Shown here in pieces: positions 1-8,900 of a DNA stretch of 64,000 bases; positions within the stretch are counted from its first letter, which is position 1; each line of letters begins with the position of its first letter. The translations under genes and the position numbers were made by a program. This DNA is from Flagellimonas onchidii (lineage in GTDB: Bacteria > Bacteroidota > Bacteroidia > Flavobacteriales > Flavobacteriaceae), in assembly GCF_004804315.1 (NCBI RefSeq), contig NZ_SRXX01000004.1, forward strand, positions 124,001-188,000, in the 5' to 3' direction. The notes beneath the pieces were generated by a model. The model searched no databases. It saw only the letters and a list, made by a program, of their open reading frames with translations, and was not told the origin of the DNA.

Positions 1-1586
1 TCATTAGTAAAATGAAAAAAGCAAGGGTGTACTCACCTAGACTTCCTTCTGTTTTGGTACCTCAATTATCCAAAGAAGATTATGCAAGGCTCCAGGAAAA
101 AATGCGCCATTTCGAGGGCTTTTATATCCAAAAGAGGTCTTTGCGATATTATACCACCAATAGTGCTGCCAATGTACTGGGCTATATTAGCGAAGTAAAC
201 GAATGGGAACTAAAAAACAACCCACATTACGTCGCAGGAGAATTAAAGGGACAAACCGGTATTGAAAAACAGTACGAAGAAATACTTCGCGGACAAAAAG
301 GGGTAAAACATATCCAAAAGGATAGGTTCAATAGGGACATTGGCCCCTATAAAGGAGGAAAATTGGATACCCTTCCCGAGCAAGGGAAAGAAATCCATAT
401 TACCCTTGATAAAACCCTACAAGAATATGGAGAACGCTTGATGCATGGTAAACGCGGCGGCATAGTTGCCATTGAGCCCAAATCGGGCGAAATACTTGCC
501 ATGATATCAGGCCCCACCTATGACCCAGCACTTTTGGTAGGTCGTGAGAGGTCTAGAAACTATACCAAATTGCATTATGACACCATTGCCCAACCATTAT
601 TTGACCGCTCTATATCAGCCGAACCCTCTCCCGGGTCTCCTTTTAAAACCCTGAATGCCTTGGTAGCACTACAGGAAGGAGTGATTGACGAAAAAACAAA
701 GTTTAGATGTTACAATGGATTTTATGTAGGCAATCAAAAGAAAGGATGCCATTGTGGAGGTGGAGTAAGGGATATGAATTCTGGGATATACCAATCCTGT
801 AACGCTTATTTTGCAGGGACCTTTAGAAAGATATTTGAAAAATATCCATCAACCGATGAGGGAATGGATGTCTGGGAAAAGCATATGAAAAGCTTTGGTC
901 TTGGGAGTTATTTGGGAACCGATATCCCAACAGGGCGGCCTGGAAGAATTCCTGGCAAGGCTTTTTATGACAGGTGGTACGGCGATGGACGATGGGCATC
1001 TTCTACAATTATCTCAAACTCCATTGGCCAAGGTGAAGTTGCCGCTACTCCATTGCAATTGGCAAATATGGCAGCAGCAATTGGCAATCGAGGATACTAT
1101 TATACTCCTCATGTCATTAAAACCGTTGGAAACATGGGTGCTATTGATCCAAAATACACCGAACCCCATTACACAACAATTGACCGTGAATTTTTCGAAC
1201 CGGTAATTCAGGGGATGGCCAATGTATATAAATACGGAACTGCCCGGTGGGTTCAGATTCCGGATATTGAAATAGCTGGAAAAACAGGAACCGTGGAAAA
1301 TTTTACTAGGATAAATGGAGAGCGGATGCAGTTGACCGATCATTCTGTTTTTGTGGCGTTTGCACCGGTTGATAATCCAAAAATCGCATTGGCGGTTTAT
1401 ATTGAGAATGGCTATTACGGTTCTCGCTATGCGGGGCATATTGCATCACTATTGATAGAAAAATATATAAAAGGAGAAATCACCAGAAAAGATTTGGAAA
1501 AGCGCATGCTTGAGAAAACCTTGGAACATGAATATGCCAAGCCCTATAGTGGTGAACCTTTCAAGATAAATGAATATGTCTGGTAG
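1..1586 (+). CDS. mrdA: Penicillin-binding protein 2 (peptidoglycan transpeptidase), 5' end missing
   Basis: Class B transpeptidase that cross-links peptidoglycan during cell elongation, acting in the periplasm with RodA. The frame is open to the window edge, so the N-terminal membrane anchor and start of the dimerisation domain lie outside; the first ATG (position 12) is internal. Counting from that Met, the serine-active-site motifs are visible: SPFK at 209-212 (nucleophile Ser209), SCN at 262-264 and KTGT at 424-427. The remaining 524 residues fit a protein of roughly 600 aa. It overlaps rodA by 17 bp, the usual mrdA-rodA coupling downstream of mreBCD. A Cys-rich patch (CYNGFY..GCHCGG) lies between SxxK and SxN. 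Family assignment is secure; only the 5' end is unknown. Confidence 0.95.
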   Translation, partial: ISKMKKARVYSPRLPSVLVPQLSKEDYARLQEKMRHFEGFYIQKRSLRYYTTNSAANVLGYISEVNEWELKNNPHYVAGELKGQTGIEKQYEEILRGQKGVKHIQKDRFNRDIGPYKGGKLDTLPEQGKEIHITLDKTLQEYGERLMHGKRGGIVAIEPKSGEILAMISGPTYDPALLVGRERSRNYTKLHYDTIAQPLFDRSISAEPSPGSPFKTLNALVALQEGVIDEKTKFRCYNGFYVGNQKKGCHCGGGVRDMNSGIYQSCNAYFAGTFRKIFEKYPSTDEGMDVWEKHMKSFGLGSYLGTDIPTGRPGRIPGKAFYDRWYGDGRWASSTIISNSIGQGEVAATPLQLANMAAAIGNRGYYYTPHVIKTVGNMGAIDPKYTEPHYTTIDREFFEPVIQGMANVYKYGTARWVQIPDIEIAGKTGTVENFTRINGERMQLTDHSVFVAFAPVDNPKIALAVYIENGYYGSRYAGHIASLLIEKYIKGEITRKDLEKRMLEKTLEHEYAKPYSGEPFKINEYVW

Positions 1587-2859
1587 AGGCCTATTTGGAA
1601 GGATTGATTGGCTGACTGTTTTTATTTATGCCCTTTTGGTTTTTATTGGGTGGGTGAATATTTATTCCACCACAATGACGGATGCCCATACTTCCATTTT
1701 TGATTTCTCAACCTTATACGGCAAACAATTCTTTTTTATTGGACTCGCCTTGATCGGTATTGTGTTCGTCCTTTTTATTGAAACCATTTTTTTTGAACGT
1801 TTTGCTTCAATTTTCTATATCGGCGCAGTACTGCTACTTATAGGTTTATTCCCCTTTGGAAAGACTATTGCCGGAGCAACATCTTGGTATGATTTGGGCT
1901 TTTTTAATCTTCAACCCTCAGAATTGGCCAAAGTGGCGACAGCTCTTGCACTGGCGAAATATTTGAGTGACATCCAAACGGACATTAAAACCCGAAAACA
2001 TCAGCTTTACGCCTTAACCATTATACTGTTACCAGCATTACTGATTTTACCGCAACCAGACCCCGGAAGTTCGTTAATCTATTTTTCATTGTTCTTTGTA
2101 CTTTTCAGAGAAGGTTTTCCACTATATTATTTGGGCATACTCGTATTTGCGGTGGTTTTGTTCGCCACCACACTTATGTTTGGCACTGTTTGGGTAGGCA
2201 TCGGTTTAGGAATAGCAACCGTGTTGGTTTTCACCTTTAAAAGAGCTACAACCAAAATCCCGATTTTGCCTTTTAGTTTGGTACTGATTGTTTCCATGTT
2301 ATTTTCACTGTCCGTTCGGTTTGTTTTTGACAACGTTTTTGAACAACGACACCGAGATCGTTTTGCGCTATGGCTCAGCTTGGAAAAAGATGAAGGTAAA
2401 TTGGAAGAAATCAGAAAAACGATCGGGTACAATACATATCAATCCGAAAAAGCTATTGAATCTGGAGGTTTTTTTGGCAAAGGTTTTTTGGAAGGCACCC
2501 GTACAAAGGGAGATTTCGTTCCTGAACAGCACACAGATTATATTTTTAGCTCCGTCGGTGAAGAATGGGGCTTTTTGGGAACCACTACTGTAATCCTCCT
2601 ATTTTCTTTTTTATTTCTGCGTTTGATTTTTATTGCGGAACGTCAAAAAAGCGATTTTAGTCGAATGTATGGCTATGGGGTTATCTCGATATTGTTTATC
2701 CATTATTTTGTGAACATTGGAATGGTAATCGGACTTTTGCCAACAATAGGTATACCACTGCCCTTCTTTAGTTATGGAGGTTCAGGTCTTATCTTTTTTA
2801 CTATGCTGCTTTTTATTTTTTTGAAGTTGGATTCCAATCGGTTAAAGGACGGAATTTAA
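1570..2859 (+). CDS. rodA: Rod shape-determining protein RodA (SEDS glycosyltransferase)
   Basis: SEDS-family peptidoglycan polymerase that works with PBP2 in lateral wall synthesis. The 429-aa product is highly hydrophobic with about ten membrane segments and carries SEDS landmarks: the LQPSELAK stretch near residue 117, a large periplasmic loop at about 245-320 ending in GTRTKGDFVPEQHTDYIF, and a C-terminal LPFFSYGGSGL near residue 400. The ATG lies inside the end of the PBP2 gene (17-bp overlap); a second ATG two codons later is an equally possible start. Translational coupling with PBP2 is likely. FtsW is the alternative SEDS member, but the PBP2 neighbour argues for RodA. Confidence 0.95.
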   Translation: MNMSGRGLFGRIDWLTVFIYALLVFIGWVNIYSTTMTDAHTSIFDFSTLYGKQFFFIGLALIGIVFVLFIETIFFERFASIFYIGAVLLLIGLFPFGKTIAGATSWYDLGFFNLQPSELAKVATALALAKYLSDIQTDIKTRKHQLYALTIILLPALLILPQPDPGSSLIYFSLFFVLFREGFPLYYLGILVFAVVLFATTLMFGTVWVGIGLGIATVLVFTFKRATTKIPILPFSLVLIVSMLFSLSVRFVFDNVFEQRHRDRFALWLSLEKDEGKLEEIRKTIGYNTYQSEKAIESGGFFGKGFLEGTRTKGDFVPEQHTDYIFSSVGEEWGFLGTTTVILLFSFLFLRLIFIAERQKSDFSRMYGYGVISILFIHYFVNIGMVIGLLPTIGIPLPFFSYGGSGLIFFTMLLFIFLKLDSNRLKDGI

Positions 2860-3656
2860 AAGTTCCAACTTGAAGTTCTTACGCCACTTTCAACTTTTTC
2901 CTGCCAAACTCTAGATTGATTTTTAAAAAAGTCAATAGCAGTCATTTTTTCAAGTTCATCGATAGGAATCAAAAAACTCTTAAGTCCTGCAGAACTTTCT
3001 TTATTCGGAATTAAAAAACACAGTACCTGAATTGACTCACCATCATTTCTAAAAACGATTTTATAAAATGCCTCTGGAACATCAACATCTTCATCACCTA
3101 TTTCTTCCAATCCATTCTTTAAAACTCCTGCTGTAATAATTGTCAGGTCGCCATATTTTTTACACCACTTTCGTATTTGCTGCTCTAACCTGTTCCAAAC
3201 CCCAGCATTAAAATCCCTCTCCTGGGGGCTTATGTTACTTGTATAAAAGGTTTCATTATACGCCTGTTCCGAAAATCTTCTATCACCGGCGGGGCACAAA
3301 TGCCCTCTATCATATCCTGATCCTTTATAGTTTCTCCAATCGGCGGATTTGCTACTTACCTTTGGGTCTTCAATAAAGTAGGGTCGCTTTCTATCATCGT
3401 AGGTTAGATGCTCTTTTTTTAATTGATACGCCACCCACTCGGCCTGCTCATGGGGTTCGCTATAGGACAACATATAATGTTGATGCCTCACAATTTCACC
3501 TGTGGTTGAACTGGGCAAAAAATCCTTATGCAAAGTAGTTGGAGCTTCTTCTTTTGCAGGTGAGGAGTATGTATCCGGGGTATAAAAATTCTCAAAAACC
3601 CAAAAACCGATAATGCAAACCAATAGGAGCAATGTATATGTGGTCTTTCTATTCAT
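2856..3656 (-). CDS. Exported DNA/RNA non-specific endonuclease (DRGH / EndoG-like)
   Basis: Predicted sugar-non-specific nuclease of the beta-beta-alpha metal superfamily. The diagnostic motif is YDRGHLCPAGDR near residue 120, where His is the general base, followed by the metal-binding Asn in ERDFNAGVWNRLEQQ. An N-terminal hydrophobic segment (residues 7-21) without a clear lipobox suggests a membrane anchor or signal peptide, so the enzyme acts in the envelope or outside. It converges with rodA, the two stops overlapping by 4 nt. Upstream on the minus strand, CAAATTTA at 3676-3683 reads TAAATTTG, an exact bacteroidete -7 box, but no TTG sits at the normal spacing. Role unknown: nutrient DNA scavenging or contact-dependent use are both possible. 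Confidence 0.88.
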   Translation of the reverse strand: MNRKTTYTLLLLVCIIGFWVFENFYTPDTYSSPAKEEAPTTLHKDFLPSSTTGEIVRHQHYMLSYSEPHEQAEWVAYQLKKEHLTYDDRKRPYFIEDPKVSSKSADWRNYKGSGYDRGHLCPAGDRRFSEQAYNETFYTSNISPQERDFNAGVWNRLEQQIRKWCKKYGDLTIITAGVLKNGLEEIGDEDVDVPEAFYKIVFRNDGESIQVLCFLIPNKESSAGLKSFLIPIDELEKMTAIDFFKNQSRVWQEKVESGVRTSSWNF

Positions 3657-3698
3657 AACTTTTCTTTCCTATAAGCAAATTTAGTATCCTTATCAAAC

Positions 3699-3725
3699 AA
3701 AAAAAGCCGACTTATAGTCGGCTTC
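3699..3725 (-). terminator. Rho-independent terminator of the Tsp/Prc gene
   Basis: Perfect 7-bp stem AGCCGAC / GTCGGCT (3705-3711 with 3717-3723) around a 5-nt loop. On the minus strand it is followed by seven T residues. It lies 24 bp past the protease stop codon and just upstream of the nuclease gene, so it separates the two transcripts. Confidence 0.85.
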
Positions 3726-3746
3726 TATATTTCTCAACTAAGAAAA

Positions 3747-5948
3747 TCATCCTTTTACGCTGGCCAATTTTCTTTCGTTATGTTTAATATTGTTTATCTG
3801 AAGATCCCTTAACACATTTACAGCTTCTTCCACGTATAAATCTCTAGCCAAATCTTTGTGCCAACGATTTCTTTTTTCTCTTAGAATAGGGTCTTGAGTG
3901 AACAATTCTGTTTCATACTTTAGTGATTCAAAAGTCAACTTGGAATCATATTCCCTAAGGCTTTTAAAGTGCTCAGAACGTTCTTTTGCTTCTTCGCCAC
4001 GCTTTTTATAGTCATCATAATTCAATGAAATAACATTCTCATCTTGCTGTTCTTTCAACCATTGGGCATTTTCTTCAATTAGTTTGATATACTCATTGTT
4101 CGCCATTCTCGCCTTGCTATTAGCCACTGTGGTTTCAAAATCGATATAGCCATCCCATATTTTATAATCTGCCGGAGTAATTTTATCCCAACCCAATGGG
4201 TTTTCTTGATCCCTCTCGCCTAAATCTATATAGCTATAACGGTCAGGGACAACAATATCACTCTTAACACCTTCCAACTGGGTAGAACCACCGTTAATTC
4301 TGTAAAACTTTTGGGTTGTGAGCTTAATAGCACCTAGGTCTCCATGTTCATTGCTGCGCACAATATTATCCAAAGGAATAACATTTTGAACGGTACCCTT
4401 TCCGAAGGTCTGCTTACTTCCAATAACCACCGCACGTTTATAGTCTTGCATAGCAGCCGCTAAAATCTCTGAAGCAGAAGCGGACAACTCATTTACAAGG
4501 ATTACCAATGGCCCATCCCATTGTATGCGCTCATCTTTATCTTCATGGACTTCTTTTCGTTGACCAGAAGATCTCACCTGAACAATTGGACCGTCCTCAA
4601 TGAACAATCCCGCCATTTCAACCACGGTTTTCAATGACCCTCCTCCATTATCACGTAAATCCAAAACAATTCCTTCAACACCGGACTGCTTTAGTCGTTC
4701 TACTTCTTTAGCAACATCTGTTGCGGCATTTCTTTCTGTATAATCTTCAAAATCCACATAAAACTTAGGTAGATTGATTAATCCGTATTTGTGTCCATCC
4801 TTTTTAACTGTCGCCGATTTGGCAAAAGATTCTTCCAATTGCACTATGTCCCTAGTGATTGAAACCACCTCAATTGTACCATCCACTCTTCGAACAGTCA
4901 AATCCACCACAGTTCCTTTTGGGCCTTTTATCAGTTTTATCGCATCATCCAAACGCATACCCACAATATCTACGGGTTCTTCGCCATCTTGACCAACTTT
5001 TACAATCTCATCACCAACCTCTAGACTTTGGTCTCTCCAAACAGGCCCTCCGGAAATAACTTCCATAATACGGGCACCTTCGGGCTTCTTTTGCAATCTG
5101 GCCCCAATACCTTCAAACTTACCCGACATTCCGATATCAAACTTCTCTTTATCATCAGGAGCAAAGTAGTACGTGTGAGGGTCAAACTCATCTACTATAG
5201 TATTAATATACTGTACAAACCAATCTTTTCGCTCCAGTCCATCGACAAAATCGAAAAATTCATTCAGCGTGGTTTTTGTACTTTCTCTGGCAGATTGCTC
5301 CACCTCAGCCAAGGTCATATCCTTAAGCTGCTTTTGCTCAGGCTCAGAAGGTTTTTTGACCGCCACACTTGCCAAGTCGGGACTCCCATTTGCCGATCCC
5401 CCAGCGGAAATAGCATTTGCTCGAATTTCAACCTTTTCGTCATATAGGCCTAGAGTGTTGTATTTTAACTGTTTTCTCCAACGCTCTTTAAGTTGCTTTT
5501 TGTTAGAAGCATATTCCTGCTCTTTATAATCTATATTGATATCTTCTATTGCATTATAATCGAACGGTTCAGACAATACTTCTTCATAAACTGCTTTGGC
5601 TTCACCCATACGCTTCATTAAACGTTGGTAAACAATATTAAAGAAAGTGATTTCGGTATTTTTGATTTCGTCATCAATCATGAACCTGTACTTCTCGAAT
5701 TCACGAATATCGCTAGCCAAAAAATATCGCTTTGTTGGATCTATTATATCGATAAAATCGTCAAAAACACTGGAAGAAAAATTATCGTTTAAGTCTTTTG
5801 GTTCATAGTGGCCTCGCTCGAGGACATAGGTAATCAAATCCAAAAGTAATTTGTCTTTGTCATCGTTTTCGAAAGACTTGTTTGTAAAACTGCAGGAGGC
5901 TACTGCAACAAGAATTACCAAAAGTGCTAAGGTGAAATTCTTTTTCAT
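3747..5948 (-). CDS. prc: Carboxy-terminal processing protease (Tsp/Prc, peptidase S41)
   Basis: Envelope serine/lysine protease that trims or degrades proteins from their C terminus. At 733 aa it is of Tsp size. It has a lipoprotein signal ending VASC (Cys19), an N-terminal helical region, a PDZ domain at about 260-360, the S41 catalytic domain to about 560 and the helical DUF3340-type C-terminal domain. The catalytic serine is read as Ser491 in ELSASASE and the catalytic lysine as Lys517 in TFGKGT, matching Ser430/Lys455 of E. coli Tsp by spacing with one extra residue. The gene is transcribed alone, divergently from surE across a 202-bp gap. Confidence 0.95.
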   Translation of the reverse strand: MKKNFTLALLVILVAVASCSFTNKSFENDDKDKLLLDLITYVLERGHYEPKDLNDNFSSSVFDDFIDIIDPTKRYFLASDIREFEKYRFMIDDEIKNTEITFFNIVYQRLMKRMGEAKAVYEEVLSEPFDYNAIEDINIDYKEQEYASNKKQLKERWRKQLKYNTLGLYDEKVEIRANAISAGGSANGSPDLASVAVKKPSEPEQKQLKDMTLAEVEQSARESTKTTLNEFFDFVDGLERKDWFVQYINTIVDEFDPHTYYFAPDDKEKFDIGMSGKFEGIGARLQKKPEGARIMEVISGGPVWRDQSLEVGDEIVKVGQDGEEPVDIVGMRLDDAIKLIKGPKGTVVDLTVRRVDGTIEVVSITRDIVQLEESFAKSATVKKDGHKYGLINLPKFYVDFEDYTERNAATDVAKEVERLKQSGVEGIVLDLRDNGGGSLKTVVEMAGLFIEDGPIVQVRSSGQRKEVHEDKDERIQWDGPLVILVNELSASASEILAAAMQDYKRAVVIGSKQTFGKGTVQNVIPLDNIVRSNEHGDLGAIKLTTQKFYRINGGSTQLEGVKSDIVVPDRYSYIDLGERDQENPLGWDKITPADYKIWDGYIDFETTVANSKARMANNEYIKLIEENAQWLKEQQDENVISLNYDDYKKRGEEAKERSEHFKSLREYDSKLTFESLKYETELFTQDPILREKRNRWHKDLARDLYVEEAVNVLRDLQINNIKHNERKLASVKG

Positions 5949-6074
5949 AATATGGTGTTTATTGGGAGCTAATTTATGTGACCAAATACAGTCTGTTCTT
6001 CATTAAATCCATCCCCGTTTCTGTTTATACGAATTCCCTAAGATACTGAAAAAACCGTGCCATTCCAGTTCGTC

Positions 6075-6097
6075 TCGTTTAATTTTTTGTTAAACGA
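6075..6097. promoter_or_regulatory. Inverted repeat in the prc/surE divergent promoter region
   Basis: An 8-bp inverted repeat, TCGTTTAA (6075-6082) and TTAAACGA (6090-6097), is separated by a T-rich 7-nt spacer. It lies between two divergent start codons, 54 bp before surE. It could be an operator shared by both genes. A TTG (6087-6089) followed 19 nt later by TATCCTTA is a poor match to the bacteroidete promoter. Function is inferred from position only. Confidence 0.3.
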
Positions 6098-6150
6098 CGG
6101 GTGTATCATATCCTTATGAAAACGTATTTTTACATCATTAATTATCCAAA

Positions 6151-6930
6151 ATGAAAAAACCGCTCATCTTAGTCACCAACGACGATGGCATAACAGCTCC
6201 GGGGCTCAGGGTTCTTATTAAGGCCATAAAGGAAATTGGAGAGGTAGTTGTAGTTGCCCCAGATAGTCCACAATCGGGCATGGGACATGCCATTACGATA
6301 GATAGTACGCTATATTCCAAAAAAGTTACCATTGACCATGAGGAAGGGGCTCCAAGTGAATATAGCTGCAGTGGCACTCCTGCAGATTGCGTAAAACTGG
6401 CGTTGCAAGAAATTTTGGATAAAAAGCCTGACCTCTGCGTAAGTGGCATAAATCATGGCTCCAATGCTTCCATCAATGTCATTTATTCAGGCACTATGAG
6501 TGCTGCCATCGAGGCAGGTATCGAGGGGATTCCAGCTATTGGCTTCTCACTTTGCGATTATTCTTGGGACGCCAATTTTGAACATTCCGTGATATCTATA
6601 AAGAGAATAGTTCAAGAAGCATTAAATCAGGGAATTCCTAAAGGAACCGTGCTCAATGTCAATATCCCAAAAACTGAAACTGAGCCCAAGGGTATAAAGG
6701 TCTGTAGACAAGCAAGAGCCAATTGGAAAGAGCAATTTGATAAGCGAACAAGCCCAACAGGAAAAGACTATTATTGGCTATCCGGAGAATTTGAACTATT
6801 GGACAAAGGTGAGGATACCGATGAATGGGCATTGGCGAACGGCTATGTTTCCATTGTCCCCACTCAATTTGACTTAACAGCTCATCATGTCATTTCAACA
6901 GTAAATAATTGGAACTTAAATGAAGAATAA
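6151..6930 (+). CDS. surE: 5'/3'-nucleotidase SurE
   Basis: Cytoplasmic metal-dependent nucleoside monophosphate phosphatase of the SurE family, usually linked to stress survival. The 259-aa product has the family N terminus ILVTNDDGITAPG (metal-binding Asp11 and Asp12), the SGINHGSN motif near residue 100 and the following YSGTMSAAIEA signature. Length is typical. It heads a plus-strand run: the next ORF overlaps by 11 bp and lpxB follows directly, so it is probably cotranscribed with lipid A synthesis. Confidence 0.95.
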   Translation: MKKPLILVTNDDGITAPGLRVLIKAIKEIGEVVVVAPDSPQSGMGHAITIDSTLYSKKVTIDHEEGAPSEYSCSGTPADCVKLALQEILDKKPDLCVSGINHGSNASINVIYSGTMSAAIEAGIEGIPAIGFSLCDYSWDANFEHSVISIKRIVQEALNQGIPKGTVLNVNIPKTETEPKGIKVCRQARANWKEQFDKRTSPTGKDYYWLSGEFELLDKGEDTDEWALANGYVSIVPTQFDLTAHHVISTVNNWNLNEE

Positions 6931-7207
6931 AAAAGAGATTTTGATAGGTTTTGTGGTGGGAATCATTGCAAATGTCTTTGGCACCATGTTGTATATTTTA
7001 CTTTTTTCAGATTTAGGCATAATTGAAACTTTTAATGTGGCAGTTGAACAAGGACACGTTGGCAGCATATTGGCCTTGGGTGCCATTCTTAATCTGGTCG
7101 CTTTTTTTGGATTTCTGCGATTAAAGAGAGATTACCGAGCCAGAGGTGTCATGATAGCGACTTTGTTAACAGCCTTGGTCATTTTATATTATAAGGTCTT
7201 TGTTTAA
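6920..7207 (+). CDS. Small three-helix membrane protein, unknown
   Basis: A 95-aa hydrophobic protein with about three transmembrane segments (roughly residues 7-28, 45-65 and 75-93) joined by short charged loops. It starts inside the end of surE (11-bp overlap) and its stop TAA directly abuts the lpxB ATG, so all three should be translated from one message. I do not recognise a family. The position between surE and lpxB suggests an accessory envelope role, but nothing in the sequence proves it. Confidence 0.8.
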   Translation: MKNKKEILIGFVVGIIANVFGTMLYILLFSDLGIIETFNVAVEQGHVGSILALGAILNLVAFFGFLRLKRDYRARGVMIATLLTALVILYYKVFV

Positions 7208-8317
7208 ATGAAATACTACATTATTGCTGGTGAAGCTTCGGGAGACCTTCATGGCTCCAATCTGATCAAGGCCCTTAGAAAAAAAGACAAAGAGGCCAAT
7301 ATCAGGTGTTGGGGAGGTGATTTAATGCTAAAAGCCGGTGGTGATTTGGCAAAACACTACAAGGAAATGGCGTTTATGGGATTTTTAGAAGTCCTTAAAA
7401 ACATTCCAACCATTTTCAAGAACATTTCGTTTTGCAAAGAGGATATTCAAAAATTCGACCCAGACCTAGTTATTTTCATTGATTTTTCAGGCTTCAACCT
7501 CCGTATTGCCCAATGGGCCAAGAAAAATGGTTTCAAAACCAACTACTATATTTCCCCACAAATATGGGCTTCACGAGAGAGTAGAATCAAAAAAATCAAA
7601 CGGGATATCGACAACATGTACGTCATCCTTCCTTTCGAAAAAGATTTTTACGAAAAAAAACATAATTATCCGGTGCACTTTGTGGGACATCCTCTTATCG
7701 ATGCGGTTGAAAACACGGAAATTGTAGATGAAGCTACATTCAGAAACGAAAACCATCTTCATCCACAAAAACCAATAATCGCACTTTTGCCCGGAAGCCG
7801 GAAGCAAGAAGTTCAAAAAATGTTGACAGTAATGCTTTCGGTTACAAAAGACTTTCCTGAGTATCAATTTGTAATTGCTGGCGCCCCAAGTTTGCCTGAT
7901 GACTTTTATATGTCGTTTTTAAAAGAAGAAGTGGGTTATGTATCCAATCAAACCTACTCCTTGCTTAATCATTCCCATGCAGCTTTGGTTACAAGTGGAA
8001 CGGCTACTTTGGAAACCGCCCTTTTTGAAATCCCTCAAGTGGTTTGTTACAAAGGCAATTGGATTTCCTATCAAATAGCGAAACGAATTATTACCCTCGA
8101 TTACATTTCCTTGGTCAACTTGATAATGGACAAAGAAGTAGTTAAAGAATTGATTCAAAATGATTTAACTTCAAAAAACCTAAAACAGGAACTATTAAAA
8201 ATAACTGAAGGCAAGGAGCGTGAACGCATATTATCCGATTACAAATCACTTAAAGAAAAATTAGGTGGAAAAGGCGCCAGTCAATTGGCCGCCCAATTAA
8301 TCATCGAAAATGCTTAA
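7208..8317 (+). CDS. lpxB: Lipid-A-disaccharide synthase
   Basis: GT19 enzyme that condenses UDP-2,3-diacylglucosamine with 2,3-diacylglucosamine-1-phosphate to the lipid A disaccharide at the cytoplasmic face of the inner membrane. The 369-aa product starts with the family signature YYIIAGEASGDLHGSNL and contains the YYISPQIWASR motif (about 117) and the LLPGSRKQEVQ nucleotide-binding stretch (about 196), followed by a TSGTATLETAL motif (about 262). It directly follows the small membrane protein and overlaps the longest possible frame of the next gene by 8 bp. Confidence 0.96.
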   Translation: MKYYIIAGEASGDLHGSNLIKALRKKDKEANIRCWGGDLMLKAGGDLAKHYKEMAFMGFLEVLKNIPTIFKNISFCKEDIQKFDPDLVIFIDFSGFNLRIAQWAKKNGFKTNYYISPQIWASRESRIKKIKRDIDNMYVILPFEKDFYEKKHNYPVHFVGHPLIDAVENTEIVDEATFRNENHLHPQKPIIALLPGSRKQEVQKMLTVMLSVTKDFPEYQFVIAGAPSLPDDFYMSFLKEEVGYVSNQTYSLLNHSHAALVTSGTATLETALFEIPQVVCYKGNWISYQIAKRIITLDYISLVNLIMDKEVVKELIQNDLTSKNLKQELLKITEGKERERILSDYKSLKEKLGGKGASQLAAQLIIENA

Positions 8318-8348
8318 TTTATACGCCAAGAGTAAAATTTATTCTTGG

Positions 8349-8900
8349 ATGTTAAAAAAAGTCCTTTATTTTCTTAGCCTACTATTAGTCGCAAGCTGCG
8401 GTTCAAAAAAAAGAACGTATAGCAAGAGCAAGCCCAAACCTATAATCGTATCGGTAGAAGGTTCTGCTGAGGAAGTGGCTCCGCCAAAGGAATCCAAAAA
8501 AGAGAAAAGAAAGAATACCAAAGCAAAAGTCATTGTTTCCACTGCGTTAAAATATAGTGGAACCCGATATAAATATGGCGGCACCACAAAAAAGGGCATG
8601 GATTGTTCGGGCCTTATTTTTGTTTCGTTAAAAGAAAACGATATTCTTTTTCCCAGGGTTTCTTATCAAATGGCAGAAAAAGGGAAACGAATAAAGCTTA
8701 CTCAAGTACAAAAAGGCGATCTCCTTTACTTTAAGACCAGCAAACGTGGAAAGCGTATTAACCATGTGGGGCTGGTTGTCGATGTAAAAGGATCCAACAT
8801 AAAATTTATACACTCTACAACCTCTAGGGGTGTAATTGTCTCTTCCTTACGGGAGGGATATTGGAACCATGCTTTTGTAAAGGCAATGCGTATTTTATAG
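8349..8900 (+). CDS. NlpC/P60 family cell-wall hydrolase, lipoprotein
   Basis: Predicted gamma-D-glutamyl-diaminopimelate endopeptidase acting on peptidoglycan in the periplasm. An in-frame ATG at 8310 exists, but starting at 8349 gives a clean lipoprotein signal (MLKKVLYFLSLLLVASC), so 8349 is preferred. The C-terminal NlpC/P60 domain (about 60-183) shows the catalytic Cys in GMDCSGL, His in INHVGLV and a third polar residue in FIHSTTS. A Lys/Arg-rich linker separates lipobox and domain. It lies between lpxB and comEC; its TAG stop overlaps the likely comEC GTG start by one base. Confidence 0.92.
   Translation: MLKKVLYFLSLLLVASCGSKKRTYSKSKPKPIIVSVEGSAEEVAPPKESKKEKRKNTKAKVIVSTALKYSGTRYKYGGTTKKGMDCSGLIFVSLKENDILFPRVSYQMAEKGKRIKLTQVQKGDLLYFKTSKRGKRINHVGLVVDVKGSNIKFIHSTTSRGVIVSSLREGYWNHAFVKAMRIL

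Noticed and set aside
12..14. ATG at 12 as the real start of PBP2
   Set aside because: It would remove the membrane anchor and most of the N-terminal domain; the frame is open upstream to the window edge.
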